45,752 bases of DNA, taken from NCBI GenBank assembly GCA_017429685.1, contig JAFROL010000003.1, positions 1 through 45,752 on the forward strand, written 5' to 3'. Shown here in pieces: positions 25,463 through 35,079 of this stretch. This DNA comes from Bacteroidales bacterium (GTDB lineage Bacteria > Bacteroidota > Bacteroidia > Bacteroidales > P3). The position numbers and the translations under genes are program-made. The number at the start of each line of letters is the position of its first letter. The first letter of the stretch is position 1. The notes beneath the pieces were generated by a model that was not told the DNA's origin, did not search any database, and saw nothing but the letters and a program-made list of their open reading frames with translations.

Positions 25463-25881
25463 ATCGACAATTATTATGCTGACTAAAGCTATAGCAGCAG
25501 TTTATTGGCTGATACCAGTGCCAAACAAAATGATTCTAAAAAAAGAGATAAAAAAAGCGCGGGTATCTCAGCACATCGCTAATCCCGTCGTCAAGGCTCT
25601 CGCATTGCCTACCATCCGGAACAAGCAATGCCTTTGCCCACGCATAAGACACATATCCAACAAGGGCTGGTATATGTCCAAGCATAGGACGTGGGGCATC
25701 TGCTTTAACTGACGGGATGGTTTCGAATTTGCGAGATTCTGACGACCGCAGATAAAACGTTGCACTCAACGTCATTATTTTATCCTGTCAAAGAATCAAT
25801 CCAGTTAGTATTAACAGGAATTTGATAATCAGTTTTATACAAGCAGTCGCTTTAGTATCTGTATTAACACTTTGACATTGC
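25463..25881. other. Leader or intergenic region of the phospho-signalling block
   Basis: There is no gene I can support here. On the minus strand, 25536-25775 is open and would encode 79 residues ending in GISDVLRYPRFFYLFF, but it has no ribosome site and other frames are also open. The stretch lies between the proposed promoter (25882-25913) and the first gene, so it would be a leader of about 410 bases. It may be an interspersed repeat or structured RNA; this cannot be settled by eye. Confidence 0.4.
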
Positions 25882-25913
25882 AAAAATACACTTTTTTTTG
25901 AAATGGCACAAAA
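25882..25913 (-). promoter_or_regulatory. Candidate promoter of the phospho-signalling block
   Basis: On the minus strand TTTG (25910-25913) is followed by a 20-base spacer and TATTTTTG (25882-25889), one base longer than the usual Bacteroidota spacing. No other good match lies between it and the FHA-protease gene. Confidence 0.5.
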
Positions 25914-26065
25914 TATTTGAAAAAAATACAGCGGATTGACTGTCGCCCTACACCTACCAATCTGCTACAATGAACCAAACCGACACACAAACAGAGCCCT
26001 ACATCATCTAACACACAATAAACAATACTAAACCACGTTATGACTTTATCTATCTCAATAAAATT

Positions 26066-26473
26066 ATGGAAACGAACATTATTCACAATAATCTATTGGG
26101 TCTGATATTGACCCTTTTAATAATCATCCCCTCCTGTAAGGCAACGGCACAGGATGACTATTACACAAGACAGGCAAAGTCTTATATGAATGATGCCGAC
26201 TACTACAACAAGAAGGCGGAGAGTTATGAGCGGGAAGCTGCATACTACAACAAAAAAGCACAAGACTATTTACGCGAGGCCGACTACTACACAAGGCACA
26301 ACAACCCCGACAAGGCAAAAATGTATACTCGCTGGGCAGAAGATGCGCTGGATAAAGCCCGAATGCAAAACAAATGGGCATCGGATGCAAGAGACAAAGC
26401 CCGAATGAGGATGAAATGGGCTGACGAAGCAATGCAGAAAGCGGCCGCCGAAAGCAGAAAGCGACTCAGATAA
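26066..26473 (+). CDS. Small exported protein of 14-residue helical repeats
   Basis: The 135-residue protein has a hydrophobic N-terminal export signal (residues 9-22) with IIIPSC, a possible lipobox (Cys24), or cleavage after KATA. The rest is about seven repeats of 14 residues: YYTRQAKSYMNDAD, YYNKKAESYEREAA, YYNKKAQDYLREAD, then degenerate copies with Trp. Tyr or Met pairs, Lys-Ala and a final Ala recur at fixed positions. This predicts a long amphipathic helix or coiled coil of very high charge. The function is unknown. It diverges from the phospho-signalling block, with about 150 bases to that promoter. Confidence 0.7.
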   Translation: METNIIHNNLLGLILTLLIIIPSCKATAQDDYYTRQAKSYMNDADYYNKKAESYEREAAYYNKKAQDYLREADYYTRHNNPDKAKMYTRWAEDALDKARMQNKWASDARDKARMRMKWADEAMQKAAAESRKRLR

Positions 26474-26711
26474 TGGCTCAAAACCAATAGACCTTATGTA
26501 TCTGCGGATTGCCCTACCGCCACTACCACGATGTTCTCGCGAAAGTTCTGTTCTTCTATTGTTGACGACCTCTAAAAAATCGTTCCTTCCGAATTGCTTA
26601 TAAAGCATTCTGTTTTGACGTCAACGTTTTCGATAAGCCGAACACAGACGAGCTTGCTCGTATATTAAGGCGAGAATAAAGCCTAATGAATTAGAGCAAA
26701 CCAATTCGTTC
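26474..26711. other. Gap with no recognised gene
   Basis: The 238-base stretch contains stops in most frames and a short perfect palindrome ACGAGC-TT-GCTCGT (26648-26661). That could be a weak terminator for the repeat-protein gene but has no T tract. Nothing else is recognised. Confidence 0.4.
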
Positions 26712-26751
26712 AAAAAAAAGTGCAGGACTTCCAACGAAATCCTGCACTTTT
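26712..26751 (-). terminator. Terminator of the ribosomal superoperon
   Basis: On the minus strand AGTGCAGGA and TCCTGCACT form a strong stem (26720-26748) with an 11-base loop, followed by eight T residues. It starts about 45 bases after the rplQ stop and closes the str-S10-spc-alpha transcript. Confidence 0.92.
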
Positions 26752-26793
26752 GCAGTTTTGGCAGCTGTCGGGAACGACAGCAGCTGATTGTCC

Positions 26794-27306
26794 TTATTCG
26801 GCCTTGGGTTCTTCAGCGGCAGGAGCTTCTGCCACAGGAGCCTCCGTTGCCGGAGTGTCGACAGCAGCAGTCTCTTCAGCTTTTTTACCACCGCGACCGC
26901 GGCGGGTGCTCTTGGCCTTCTTGGCCTTGGGCTCTTTCAGCATATTCTCATTATAATCAACCAGCTCGATGATAGCCATTTCCGAGTTGTCACCCTTACG
27001 GATACCGGTCTTGAGGATGCGGGTGTAGCCACCGGGACGGTTGGCGACCTTCTGCGAAACCTCGCGGAAAAGCTCGTTGACGGCTTCCTTGCTATGCAGA
27101 TAGCTGAAGACGATACGACGGTTATGCGTCGAATCCTCTTTTGAGCGATTGATAATCGGTTCTACATATACTCTTAACGCTTTGGCTTTAGCCAAAGTGG
27201 TTTCCACTCTCTTATGCATTATTAAAGACGTGGCCATATTGGACATCATCGCAATTCTGTGCGAATGAGTTCTTGACAAATGATTTACTTTGCAACCGTG
27301 TCTCAT
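26794..27306 (-). CDS. rplQ: 50S ribosomal protein L17
   Basis: L17 is a large-subunit protein near the peptide exit tunnel. The core ([17 protein letters not shown] and on) spans about 120 residues. A C-terminal extension of about 45 residues, Lys-rich then Ala/Pro/Glu-rich ([17 protein letters not shown]), makes the total 170. Such tails occur in Bacteroidota L17. It is the last gene of the superoperon, 5 bases after rpoA and before a strong terminator. Confidence 0.98.
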   Translation of the reverse strand: MRHGCKVNHLSRTHSHRIAMMSNMATSLIMHKRVETTLAKAKALRVYVEPIINRSKEDSTHNRRIVFSYLHSKEAVNELFREVSQKVANRPGGYTRILKTGIRKGDNSEMAIIELVDYNENMLKEPKAKKAKSTRRGRGGKKAEETAAVDTPATEAPVAEAPAAEEPKAE

Positions 27307-27311
27307 AGTTA

Positions 27312-28304
27312 CTATTCTTTATCTAATTTATACTTTGAAATGTTCATACCGAAATCCAGGTTCTTCGAAGCCACGAGGTTTTCAAGCTCGATGAGCGACT
27401 TCTTGCCGAAGTTTCTGAATTTCAGCAAATCAGCTTTATTGAAAGAAACCAGATCGCCCAAGGTTTCAACTTCGGCAGCTTTCAGGCAGTTGAGAGCACG
27501 CACCGAAAGGTCGAGGTCGATAAGCTTGGTCTTGAGCAACTGACGGATGTGGAGGGTGTTCTCGTCGAACTCCTCAACAATCTGCTTGGGTTCAAGTTCA
27601 AGGGAGATGCGCTCGTCGCTGAAGAGCATAAAATGCTGTATCAGGATGGTAGCAGCGTCCTTGAGAGCCTCTTTGGGATTTATAGAACCATCGGTCTGGA
27701 TATCGAAGGTGAGTTTCTCATAGTCGGTCTTCTGTTCAACGCGATAGTCGCTGACCTCATACTTCACGTTCTTGATAGGCGTGTGGATAGAGTCGATAGC
27801 GATGACGCCGATGGGATCGCCGGGTTTCTTGTTCTCATCCGAGGGAACATAACCGCGCCCCTTTTCAATGGTAAGTTCAATCTTGAGAACCGTCGAAGCC
27901 TCCATATGGCATATCTCCAAATCCGGATTGAGGACTTGGAAACCCTGCAGGTGCTCGTTAAGATCGCCGGCCTTGAGGACGGTCTGATCCTTGACTTCAA
28001 GACTGATTTTCTCTGCATCGGTGTCTTCCACCTGACGGCGGAAACGGACTTGTTTGAGGTTGAGGATAATGTCGGTCATATCCTCGACAACTCCCGGCAA
28101 TGAGGAGAACTCGTGGTCGACACCATCGATGCGTACCGAAGTGATGGCGAAACCCTCCAAAGAGGAGAGCAGAACACGACGGAGCGCATTGCCGATAGTG
28201 ATACCATAGCCAGGCTCAAGAGGACGGAATTCGAAAGTCCCCCTGAAGTCGTCAGACTCAAGCATAACGACTTTGTCTGGTTGCTGAAAAGCTAATATTG
28301 ACAT
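27312..28304 (-). CDS. rpoA: RNA polymerase alpha subunit
   Basis: The 330-residue alpha subunit dimerises through its N-terminal domain (1 to about 235, [19 protein letters not shown]) to assemble the polymerase. The C-terminal domain (about 250-318) keeps the DNA-contact residues corresponding to E. coli Arg265, Asn268, Lys298 and Ser299 (Arg269 and Asn272 in SVRALNC; Lys302 and Ser303 in GKKSL). UP-element and activator contacts are therefore plausible. It sits between rpsD and rplQ as in the alpha operon. Confidence 0.99.
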   Translation of the reverse strand: MSILAFQQPDKVVMLESDDFRGTFEFRPLEPGYGITIGNALRRVLLSSLEGFAITSVRIDGVDHEFSSLPGVVEDMTDIILNLKQVRFRRQVEDTDAEKISLEVKDQTVLKAGDLNEHLQGFQVLNPDLEICHMEASTVLKIELTIEKGRGYVPSDENKKPGDPIGVIAIDSIHTPIKNVKYEVSDYRVEQKTDYEKLTFDIQTDGSINPKEALKDAATILIQHFMLFSDERISLELEPKQIVEEFDENTLHIRQLLKTKLIDLDLSVRALNCLKAAEVETLGDLVSFNKADLLKFRNFGKKSLIELENLVASKNLDFGMNISKYKLDKE

Positions 28305-28361
28305 TTACTGTTTCCTTTCTGTTTTCTACGAAATTTAAATTGAGTTACTCCTTACAATCTA

Positions 28362-28967
28362 TTACTTGGAGTAGAGTTCGACGATCAACTGCTCGTTGAT
28401 GGTCTCGGGGATGTCAGCACGCTGGGGGTAGTTGAGGAACTTGCCGGCCATAGCTGCTCCGTCCCATTCCAACCAAGAATAGTTGTTGGCACGCGATGCA
28501 AGCGAATCGTTGATGATTTCGAGCGATTTGGAGCGTTCACGAACCGAGACGATATCACCCTCTTTCAAAGAATAGGAAGGAATGTTGACGACATTGCCGT
28601 TAACGGCGATGTGACGATGAGATACGAGCTGACGAGCCTGTGCGCGAGTGCGGGCGATGCCGAGGCGATAGACCACATTGTCAAGACGCGACTCGATGAG
28701 TTGCAGAAGCACCTCGCCGGTGATGCCACCACGACGGGAGGCTTCCTCGTATATTTTCACAAACTGGCGTTCAAGAATGCCGTAGGTGTATTTCGCTTTC
28801 TGTTTTTCCTGCAGCTGGATACCATACTCGGAGGTCTTGCCGCGGCGCTTGTTCTGACCGTGCATTCCAGGTGCATAAGGTTTTCTTTCGTAGTTCTTGT
28901 CGGGACCGTAGATCGGTTCGTGGAACTTTCTTGCGATTTTGGTTTTGGGACCTGTATATCTTGCCAT
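28362..28967 (-). CDS. rpsD: 30S ribosomal protein S4
   Basis: S4 is a primary 16S rRNA binder that starts small-subunit assembly. It has 201 residues, with an S4 RNA-binding domain at about 93-155 ([17 protein letters not shown] and [14 protein letters not shown]). The N-terminal zinc-binding cysteines of some S4 proteins are absent, so this is the zinc-free type. In many bacteria S4 represses the alpha operon; here that is not shown by the sequence. Confidence 0.98.
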   Translation of the reverse strand: MARYTGPKTKIARKFHEPIYGPDKNYERKPYAPGMHGQNKRRGKTSEYGIQLQEKQKAKYTYGILERQFVKIYEEASRRGGITGEVLLQLIESRLDNVVYRLGIARTRAQARQLVSHRHIAVNGNVVNIPSYSLKEGDIVSVRERSKSLEIINDSLASRANNYSWLEWDGAAMAGKFLNYPQRADIPETINEQLIVELYSK

Positions 28968-29010
28968 AATTTATCTTAATTGTATTGGTTAATGAATAAA
29001 CGACACTCCC

Positions 29011-29400
29011 TTAGACGCGACGGCGTTTCGGGGGACGGCAACCATTGTGAGGTAGCGGGGTAATGTCGACGATCTCTGTCACCTCTATACCACAGCCGTT
29101 GATTGCACGGATTGCAGATTCACGTCCCGAACCAGGTCCTTTAACGAAGACCTTGACTTTTCTTAGGCCCAAATCATAAGCAACTTTACCGCAATCTTCC
29201 GCTGCCATCTGTGCGGCATACGGAGTGTTTTTCTTCGATCCGCGGAAGCCCATTTTTCCTGCTGACGACCAAGAAATCACTTGTCCGGCATTATTGGTCA
29301 ACGATACAATAACGTTGTTGAAGGATGCAAAGATGCACGCCCTTCCTTGAGGTTCAACTTTTACGACTCTTTTCTTTGTCGGTTTAGAAGTTTTTGCCAT
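29011..29400 (-). CDS. rpsK: 30S ribosomal protein S11
   Basis: S11 lies on the small-subunit platform near the mRNA exit. It has 129 residues, with the signature [20 protein letters not shown] and the basic C-terminus [11 protein letters not shown]. It follows rpsM after a 68-base gap that contains a perfect inverted repeat (29435-29453). Confidence 0.98.
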   Translation of the reverse strand: MAKTSKPTKKRVVKVEPQGRACIFASFNNVIVSLTNNAGQVISWSSAGKMGFRGSKKNTPYAAQMAAEDCGKVAYDLGLRKVKVFVKGPGSGRESAIRAINGCGIEVTEIVDITPLPHNGCRPPKRRRV

Positions 29401-29434
29401 AATTTTTTTTACTTGCTTGATTTTACATTTTTCA

Positions 29435-29453
29435 ACGGTTGACTGTCAACCGT
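29435..29453. repeat. Perfect inverted repeat between rpsM and rpsK
   Basis: ACGGTTGAC and GTCAACCGT flank a single T. As RNA it would form a short hairpin inside the alpha operon. No T tract follows on the coding strand, so it is not a terminator. It may be an RNA-processing or stabilising site, or an interspersed repeat. Confidence 0.6.
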
Positions 29454-29468
29454 CAGCCACAATTAACT

Positions 29469-29846
29469 TTACTTGGTGGCTTTCTTCTTGTTAGCGATAG
29501 TTTTCTTCTTACCCTTACGTGTACGAGCGTTGTTCTTGGTGCTCTGACCACGCAGCGGAAGTCCCAAACGGTGACGGACACCACGGTAGCAACCGATGTC
29601 CATAAGACGCTTGATGTTCATCTGAACCTCGGAACGGAGAGCGCCTTCCACCTTGTACTCATCATTGATGATGGTACGGAGAGCGTTCTGCTCGTCGTCT
29701 GTCCAGTCCTGAACTTTCTTGTTCTCATCGATGCCGGCCTTGGCCAGGATCTCAGAGGCAAGGCTTCTTCCGATGCCGTAGATATAGGTCAGTCCTATAA
29801 CACCTCTTTTGTTTTTGGGTAAGTCAATACCTGCAATTCTTGCCAT
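29469..29846 (-). CDS. rpsM: 30S ribosomal protein S13
   Basis: S13 is in the small-subunit head and contacts P-site tRNA and the large subunit. It has 125 residues: [19 protein letters not shown] at the start, the helix-hairpin-helix [34 protein letters not shown], and a Lys-rich tail. It is flanked by rpmJ and rpsK in the usual order. Confidence 0.98.
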   Translation of the reverse strand: MARIAGIDLPKNKRGVIGLTYIYGIGRSLASEILAKAGIDENKKVQDWTDDEQNALRTIINDEYKVEGALRSEVQMNIKRLMDIGCYRGVRHRLGLPLRGQSTKNNARTRKGKKKTIANKKKATK

Positions 29847-29871
29847 AAATTGATAATGCTTTTTTTGTTAA

Positions 29872-29988
29872 TTAACCCTGTCTTTGTTTGAATTTCGGGT
29901 TTTTCTTGTTGATTACATAAACGACCCCTTTACGACGAACGACTTTGCATTCGGGAGATCTTTTCTTTACAGAAACTCTTACTTTCAT
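29872..29988 (-). CDS. rpmJ: 50S ribosomal protein L36 (zinc-free type)
   Basis: This 38-residue protein reads [20 protein letters not shown], then [18 protein letters not shown]. It is between infA and rpsM, the standard place. Of the four zinc ligands of the classic form (Cys11, Cys14, Cys27, His33), only the Cys at 14 remains; the others are Ser, Asn and Phe. This is the C-minus form, which needs no zinc. Confidence 0.96.
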   Translation of the reverse strand: MKVRVSVKKRSPECKVVRRKGVVYVINKKNPKFKQRQG

Positions 29989-30029
29989 TGTATTGATAAT
30001 TAATCTGTTTTCTTTTTTGCTATGTGGGT

Positions 30030-30248
30030 TTACTTGTGGCGGTAGGTTATTCTTCCCTTGGTAAGGTCATACGGCGACATCTCGATTTGGACTTTGTCGC
30101 CAGGCAGAATCTTGATATAATGCATACGCATCTTGCCCGAAATGTGTGCTATGATCACGTGGCCGTTTTCCAGCTCCACACGGAACATCGCATTGCCGAG
30201 CGACTCTACCACAGTGCCATCCAATTGTATTGATGCTTGTTTTGCCAT
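30030..30248 (-). CDS. infA: Translation initiation factor IF-1
   Basis: IF-1 binds the ribosomal A site during initiation. At 72 residues it is the normal size and consists of one S1/OB-fold domain ([34 protein letters not shown]). It lies between map and rpmJ in the conserved spc-alpha junction. Confidence 0.98.
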   Translation of the reverse strand: MAKQASIQLDGTVVESLGNAMFRVELENGHVIIAHISGKMRMHYIKILPGDKVQIEMSPYDLTKGRITYRHK

Positions 30249-30262
30249 AAAACTTATCTCTT

Positions 30263-31036
30263 TTATTTGCTATTGTTTTCTATGAAATCAAAACTTGAAA
30301 GAATTTCCGGACCGTCAGCACCCACAGCGATGGTATGCTCGAAATGAGCAGCGGGTTTGCCGTCCTTGGTACGGCAAGTCCATCCGTCGACCTGCGAGAA
30401 CTTCACGTTCTTCGACCCCATCGTGATCATCGGCTCGATAGCAATGACAAGACCTTCCTTGATAAGGGCACCCGTCCCCTTGACACCATAGTTAGGCACA
30501 TTGGGGGACTCGTGCATCTTGAATCCGACACCGTGACCACAAAGTTCACGGACCACACCATAACCGTTTTTCTCGGCGTGCATCTGTACGGCGTGTCCTA
30601 TATCACCGATGCGGTTACCAGGTTTAGCCTTCTCAATACCCAGATAGAGGCACTCTTTCGTCACTTTGAGCAGACGCTGCATCTCGGGGCTGATTTCGCC
30701 AACGGGGAAAGTATAGGCTGAATCGCCCACATAACCGTCGAGCTCAACAACACAGTCGACCGAGACATTGTCGCCATCATTAAGAAACAAGTTGCCCGGA
30801 ATACCGTGGACAACAACATCATTGACCGAAATGCACAGAGCTGCAGGGAAACCTTCAAACCCTTTGCACAAAGGAATGCCGCCGTTGTCGCGGATAAACT
30901 GTTCTCCGATCTGGTCCAGAAACTGAGTCGTAATGCCCGGACGGATATGGCGGCCCACCTCAGCCAGCGTTTTGCCGACGAGGAGGGCTGCCTTACGGAT
31001 AAGCTCAATTTCTTCTTTTGTCTTGAGAACTATCAT
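30263..31036 (-). CDS. map: Methionine aminopeptidase, type I
   Basis: The enzyme removes the initiator methionine from new proteins. It has 257 residues and lacks the N-terminal zinc-finger extension. All five metal ligands are present: Asp94, Asp105, His168 (CGHGVG), Glu201 (IEPM) and Glu233 (FEHTIAV). It lies 22 bases after secY and 14 bases before infA, cotranscribed with both. Confidence 0.97.
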   Translation of the reverse strand: MIVLKTKEEIELIRKAALLVGKTLAEVGRHIRPGITTQFLDQIGEQFIRDNGGIPLCKGFEGFPAALCISVNDVVVHGIPGNLFLNDGDNVSVDCVVELDGYVGDSAYTFPVGEISPEMQRLLKVTKECLYLGIEKAKPGNRIGDIGHAVQMHAEKNGYGVVRELCGHGVGFKMHESPNVPNYGVKGTGALIKEGLVIAIEPMITMGSKNVKFSQVDGWTCRTKDGKPAAHFEHTIAVGADGPEILSSFDFIENNSK

Positions 31037-31058
31037 TTTCCGATCTTATTCTACTTTT

Positions 31059-32414
31059 TTATGCTTGAATGGCCATCGAAGTACGACCTTTGATGCGTCC
31101 AGTCTTGGTGAGACCGTCGTAGTGACGCATCAGAAGATGGCTCTCGATCTGCTGCAAGGTGTCAAGAATAACACCCACCATAATGAGCAGCGATGTGCCG
31201 CCATAGAACTGGGCGAACTGAGTGTTGACACCGAACAGGCGGATGATAGCCGGCAGGACAGCAACGATAGCGAGGAAGAACGAACCCGGAAGGGTAACCT
31301 TGGAAAGGATATCCTCAAGGTATTCAGCAGTTTTTTTGCCAGGCTTGACACCGGGAATGAAACCGCCATTCTTCTTCATATCGTCGGCCATCTGGTTGGG
31401 GTTGATAGCAATAGCAGTGTAGAAATAGGTGAAGAGAATCACCAGAATAGCAAACACCAAATTGTACCAGAACCCATTATAGTCGGCGAAAGCCATTGCA
31501 AACTTGGACGGAGTGTTGTTGTTGAAACCCATAAACGTGATGGGGATGAACATTATAGCCTGTGCGAAGATGATAGGCATAACGCCAGCAGCATTAACCT
31601 TGATGGGGATATACTGGCGGACGCCACCATACTGCTTGTTGCCGACAATGCGCTTTGCATACTGCACAGGGATACGACGAGTACCCTGGACCAGCAGGAT
31701 GACAAGTAGAATGACAGCGAGAAGCACCACGATCTCGAACAGGAACATAACCAGTCCGCCACTCTCGGTCAGACGAGCCATAAACTCGGCAGCCAGAGCG
31801 AAAGGCAGACGGGCAATGATACCCACCATAATCAGCAGAGATATACCGTTGCCGACACCTTTGTCGGTAATACGTTCACCCATCCACATAACAAACAAAG
31901 TGCCACAGATGAGGATGATGATGCTGGAAATCCAGAAGAATGTCGAGGGACCAGTACCATCAAACGGATGAAGTGCCGTCGTAGAACCCTGCAGCTGATA
32001 CATCATATTCGTGATATAGGCAGGAGCTTGGAAACCAGTAATAGCCACAGTAAGGATTCGGGTAATCTGGTTCATTTTTCTACGGCCACTCTCCCCGTCG
32101 CGCTGCATTTTCTGGAAAGCAGGTATAACCATAACAAACAGCTGAATCACGATGGATGCTGTAATATAGGGCATAATACCCAGTGCGAAAATCGACGCGT
32201 TGGAGAAAGCTCCACCCGAGAACATATTCAACAATCCCAACAGACCCTCAGAACCCTGCTTCTGCAGAGCACCGAGTTGTGAGGGGTCGACACCTGGGAG
32301 GACGACATAGGAGCCAATGCGGTAAACGAGTACTAAACCTAATGTGTAGAGTATTCTTTTACGCAGGTCCTCTATCGACCAAATATTCTTGAGTGTCTGG
32401 ATAAATCTCTTCAT
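31059..32414 (-). CDS. secY: Protein translocase subunit SecY
   Basis: SecY is the channel of the Sec translocase in the inner membrane. It has 451 residues with ten membrane helices. It opens with LKNIWSIEDLRKRILYTLGL and has the plug/helix 2 region (GLLNMFSGGAFSNASIFALGI), QRDGESGRR in the first cytoplasmic loop, and the conserved RGT-like loop QGTRRIPVQYAKR. It sits after rplO, the classic spc operon end. Confidence 0.98.
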   Translation of the reverse strand: MKRFIQTLKNIWSIEDLRKRILYTLGLVLVYRIGSYVVLPGVDPSQLGALQKQGSEGLLGLLNMFSGGAFSNASIFALGIMPYITASIVIQLFVMVIPAFQKMQRDGESGRRKMNQITRILTVAITGFQAPAYITNMMYQLQGSTTALHPFDGTGPSTFFWISSIIILICGTLFVMWMGERITDKGVGNGISLLIMVGIIARLPFALAAEFMARLTESGGLVMFLFEIVVLLAVILLVILLVQGTRRIPVQYAKRIVGNKQYGGVRQYIPIKVNAAGVMPIIFAQAIMFIPITFMGFNNNTPSKFAMAFADYNGFWYNLVFAILVILFTYFYTAIAINPNQMADDMKKNGGFIPGVKPGKKTAEYLEDILSKVTLPGSFFLAIVAVLPAIIRLFGVNTQFAQFYGGTSLLIMVGVILDTLQQIESHLLMRHYDGLTKTGRIKGRTSMAIQA

Positions 32415-32429
32415 TGTTTAAGTGTTAAT

Positions 32430-32882
32430 TTATTTTTCGATAATAGTGGCGACACCACCTTTTTCCTCGATGGCCTTCTTGGCGGTAGCCGAGAAAGCGT
32501 GGGCAGTGACATTGACACTCTTGGCGAGTTCGCCACGGCCGAGGATTTTGATTCTGTCTTTGCCCGAGATAAGACCGTTCTGCTTGAAGACCTCGATGTT
32601 GAAGTCAGTGATATTCTTGGTCTCAGCAAGGTCGTTCAAAGTGTCGATGTTGATGCCCACATATTCGACGCGGTTGATGTTCTTGAAACCGAACTTGGGA
32701 ACGCGACGATAAAGAGGCATCTGACCACCTTCGTAACCGATCTTGGCGTGGTAGCCCGAACGAGCCTTTGCACCCTTGTTACCACGGGTAGCAGTACCAC
32801 CTTTGCCGGAACCGGCGCCACGACCGATACGTTTGGAGCGCTTAACAGCACCTTCTGCAGGTTTAAGATTGCTTAAGTTCAT
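32430..32882 (-). CDS. rplO: 50S ribosomal protein L15
   Basis: L15 is a large-subunit assembly protein. It has 150 residues: MNLSNLKPAEGAVKRSKRIG, then a Gly-rich basic stretch with GRGAGSGKGGTATRGNKG, and the C-terminal signature VTAHAFSATAKKAIEEKGG. It lies 15 bases ahead of secY and 27 bases after rpmD. Confidence 0.98.
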   Translation of the reverse strand: MNLSNLKPAEGAVKRSKRIGRGAGSGKGGTATRGNKGAKARSGYHAKIGYEGGQMPLYRRVPKFGFKNINRVEYVGINIDTLNDLAETKNITDFNIEVFKQNGLISGKDRIKILGRGELAKSVNVTAHAFSATAKKAIEEKGGVATIIEK

Positions 32883-32909
32883 TATCTTTTTTCCTTTCTA
32901 ATTTACAGA

Positions 32910-33095
32910 TTAAATTTCTTCAACGGCAATTAAATGCTTTACCTTGTTAATCATACCGAGAATCTGGGGAGTAGCGACAACCTCACGGGTATGATTAATC
33001 TTTCTCAAGCCAAGGGCTTCGAGAGTTCTCTTCTGGTCTGCGGGACGACCGATTTTACTTCTGACCTGTTTGATTCTCAATTTCTTTTCTGCCAT
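32910..33095 (-). CDS. rpmD: 50S ribosomal protein L30
   Basis: This 61-residue protein ([35 protein letters not shown]) is a small large-subunit component of typical length. It lies between rpsE and rplO as in other spc operons. Confidence 0.97.
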   Translation of the reverse strand: MAEKKLRIKQVRSKIGRPADQKRTLEALGLRKINHTREVVATPQILGMINKVKHLIAVEEI

Positions 33096-33113
33096 AATTT
33101 CAGTCTCCTATTA

Positions 33114-33632
33114 TTAGCCGTTAAACACTTTGTCGAGGGACACACCTCTTAACTGGGCAACCATATAAGGATCCTTCATCTGGAGAAGGGCATTGATAGT
33201 TGCTTTAACCACGCTGTGGGGGTTCGAGGAGCCCTTGCACTTGGCAAGCACGTCCTTGACACCGACGCTCTCGAGAACGGCACGCATAGCACCACCGGCG
33301 ATAACACCAGTACCGGGAGCTGCAGGTTTCAGGAATACGCGAGCGCCACTGTATTTGCCAGTCTGCTCGTGGGGTATAGTACCCTTAAGAACGGGAACCT
33401 TGATAAGGTTTTTCTTGGCGTCGTCAACACCTTTCTGGATGGCGGCCTGGACTTCCTTGGCTTTGCCAAGTCCGTAGCCAACAACGCCGTTCTCGTTTCC
33501 AATAACGACAATAGCAGAGAAACTGAAAGTTCTACCGCCCTTGGTAACCTTGGTTACACGATTAATTGCGACAAGACGATCCTTGAATTCGATCTCGCTC
33601 GATTTTACTCTTTTAACGTTTACTTCTGCCAT
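33114..33632 (-). CDS. rpsE: 30S ribosomal protein S5
   Basis: S5 helps mRNA unwinding and decoding fidelity. It has 172 residues with the double-stranded RNA-binding part ([39 protein letters not shown]) and the S5 C-terminal domain ([19 protein letters not shown]). The spectinomycin loop (VTKGGR) is of wild-type form. It starts 6 bases after rplR. Confidence 0.98.
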   Translation of the reverse strand: MAEVNVKRVKSSEIEFKDRLVAINRVTKVTKGGRTFSFSAIVVIGNENGVVGYGLGKAKEVQAAIQKGVDDAKKNLIKVPVLKGTIPHEQTGKYSGARVFLKPAAPGTGVIAGGAMRAVLESVGVKDVLAKCKGSSNPHSVVKATINALLQMKDPYMVAQLRGVSLDKVFNG

Positions 33633-33638
33633 AACCTA

Positions 33639-33992
33639 TTAGAATTTTAAGCCGCCTTCACGGGCTGCGTCAGCTAACGATTTAACACGACCGTGGTAGA
33701 GATAACCATTACGGTCAAAAACCACAGTATTAATACCGGCGGCAAGGGCACGCTCAGCGATGAGCTTGCCGACCTTGGCTGCCATTTCACTCTTCGTACC
33801 ACTCTTTTCGACAGTCTTCTCAAGGGTTGAGGCTGCGGTCAGTGTTACGCCTTTAACATCGTCAATCACCTGTGCGTAGATTTCCTTGTTGCTTCTGAAT
33901 ACAGACAGGCGCGGCATCTCGGCGGTGCCAGAGACACGGTGACGAATTCTATATTTGATTTTTGTTCTTCTTATGTCTTTTTTTGTTGCCAT
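33639..33992 (-). CDS. rplR: 50S ribosomal protein L18
   Basis: L18 binds 5S rRNA in the central protuberance. It has 117 residues: a basic N-terminus ([20 protein letters not shown]), [16 protein letters not shown], and the end [20 protein letters not shown]. It is cotranscribed between rplF and rpsE. Confidence 0.98.
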   Translation of the reverse strand: MATKKDIRRTKIKYRIRHRVSGTAEMPRLSVFRSNKEIYAQVIDDVKGVTLTAASTLEKTVEKSGTKSEMAAKVGKLIAERALAAGINTVVFDRNGYLYHGRVKSLADAAREGGLKF

Positions 33993-34032
33993 AACTTTTT
34001 CTGTTTAAGGTCAGTTTTAAACCTTTCTACTA

Positions 34033-34587
34033 TTATTTAGCAGCAGCTTTACCAGCTTTCTTGCGGATGACCTCACCCTGGAAGCGGATACCTTTACCTT
34101 TGTAAGGCTCAGGTTTACGCAGCGAGCGGATCTTTGCAGCTGCCTGGCCTAAAATTTGCTTGTCGATGGAGGTCATTGTGATGATAGGGTTCTTACCCTT
34201 CTCAGTGACGGTCTCGACTTTGATTTCGGGAGCCAGCTCCAAGTAAATCTTGTGCGAGTATCCAAGGTCCATCTCCAGAACCTGGCCATTGGCCTGGACT
34301 TTATATCCGACGCCGATGACTTCCTGGACCACCTTGAAGCCTTCCGAAACACCCTTCACCATATTAGCGGCGAGGGCACGATAGAGGCCGTGCAGAGCTT
34401 TGTGCTCTTTCGAGTCAGAGGGGCGAGAGAAATGAAGTTCACCATCCTCGACATTCATCGTAATGACAGGATTAACCTGCTGGGTAAGCTGTCCGAGAGG
34501 TCCTTTTACTGTCAGCACATTGTCGTCCGACATAGAGACTTCCACGCCTTTAGGCAGTTTGATAGGTAATTTACCAATTCTTGACAT
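34033..34587 (-). CDS. rplF: 50S ribosomal protein L6
   Basis: L6 lies near the factor-binding centre of the large subunit. It has 184 residues made of two related domains. It begins MSRIGKLPIKLPKGVEVS and carries the C-terminal signature PEPYKGKGIRFQGEVIRKKA. It is between rpsH and rplR. Confidence 0.98.
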   Translation of the reverse strand: MSRIGKLPIKLPKGVEVSMSDDNVLTVKGPLGQLTQQVNPVITMNVEDGELHFSRPSDSKEHKALHGLYRALAANMVKGVSEGFKVVQEVIGVGYKVQANGQVLEMDLGYSHKIYLELAPEIKVETVTEKGKNPIITMTSIDKQILGQAAAKIRSLRKPEPYKGKGIRFQGEVIRKKAGKAAAK

Positions 34588-34608
34588 TTCTTTATTCTCC
34601 TCTCTTTA

Positions 34609-35010
34609 TTAGCTGATATAACACAAAACTTCACCACCCACATTGAGGTTGCGGGCCTCCTTGTCGGTCATAAGACCCTTGGAGGTCGAGACGATGGCAA
34701 TACCCAGACCGTTAAGGACGCGGGGCATCTCATCGACCGAGACATACTTTCTCAAACCAGGGCTCGAAACACGTTTCAGTTCAGAGATGGCAGACATCTT
34801 GGTTACCGGATGGTATTTGAGAGCCACCTTGATGGACTGGTTGGGCTGACCTTCGTTTTCAAACTTGTAGTTCAGGATATAACCTTTCTCGAACAATATT
34901 TTGGTGATTTCTTTTTTCAAATTCGATGCAGGGATTTCAACAACTCTATGTTTGGCCATAATGGCATTCCTCATTCGAGTCAAATAATCTGCAATAGGAT
35001 CTGTTACCAT
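34609..35010 (-). CDS. rpsH: 30S ribosomal protein S8
   Basis: S8 binds the central domain of 16S rRNA; in E. coli it also represses the spc operon. It has 133 residues from [16 protein letters not shown], with the C-terminal signature [17 protein letters not shown]. The start at 35010 is chosen by family alignment; the frame is open to 35055, adding 15 basic residues. Confidence 0.96.
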   Translation of the reverse strand: MVTDPIADYLTRMRNAIMAKHRVVEIPASNLKKEITKILFEKGYILNYKFENEGQPNQSIKVALKYHPVTKMSAISELKRVSSPGLRKYVSVDEMPRVLNGLGIAIVSTSKGLMTDKEARNLNVGGEVLCYIS

Positions 35011-35079
35011 TTTATTTTCTGTTTTTTTCAGTCTTGTAGTTTTGGCATTAGCCAACTTGCGAGGCTGTTGTTAAAAATA

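Noticed and set aside
26270-26608. Minus-strand frame of 112 codons suggesting a transposase fragment
   Set aside because: No catalytic or IS-family motif was recognised, and most of it lies opposite the 14-residue-repeat protein gene.
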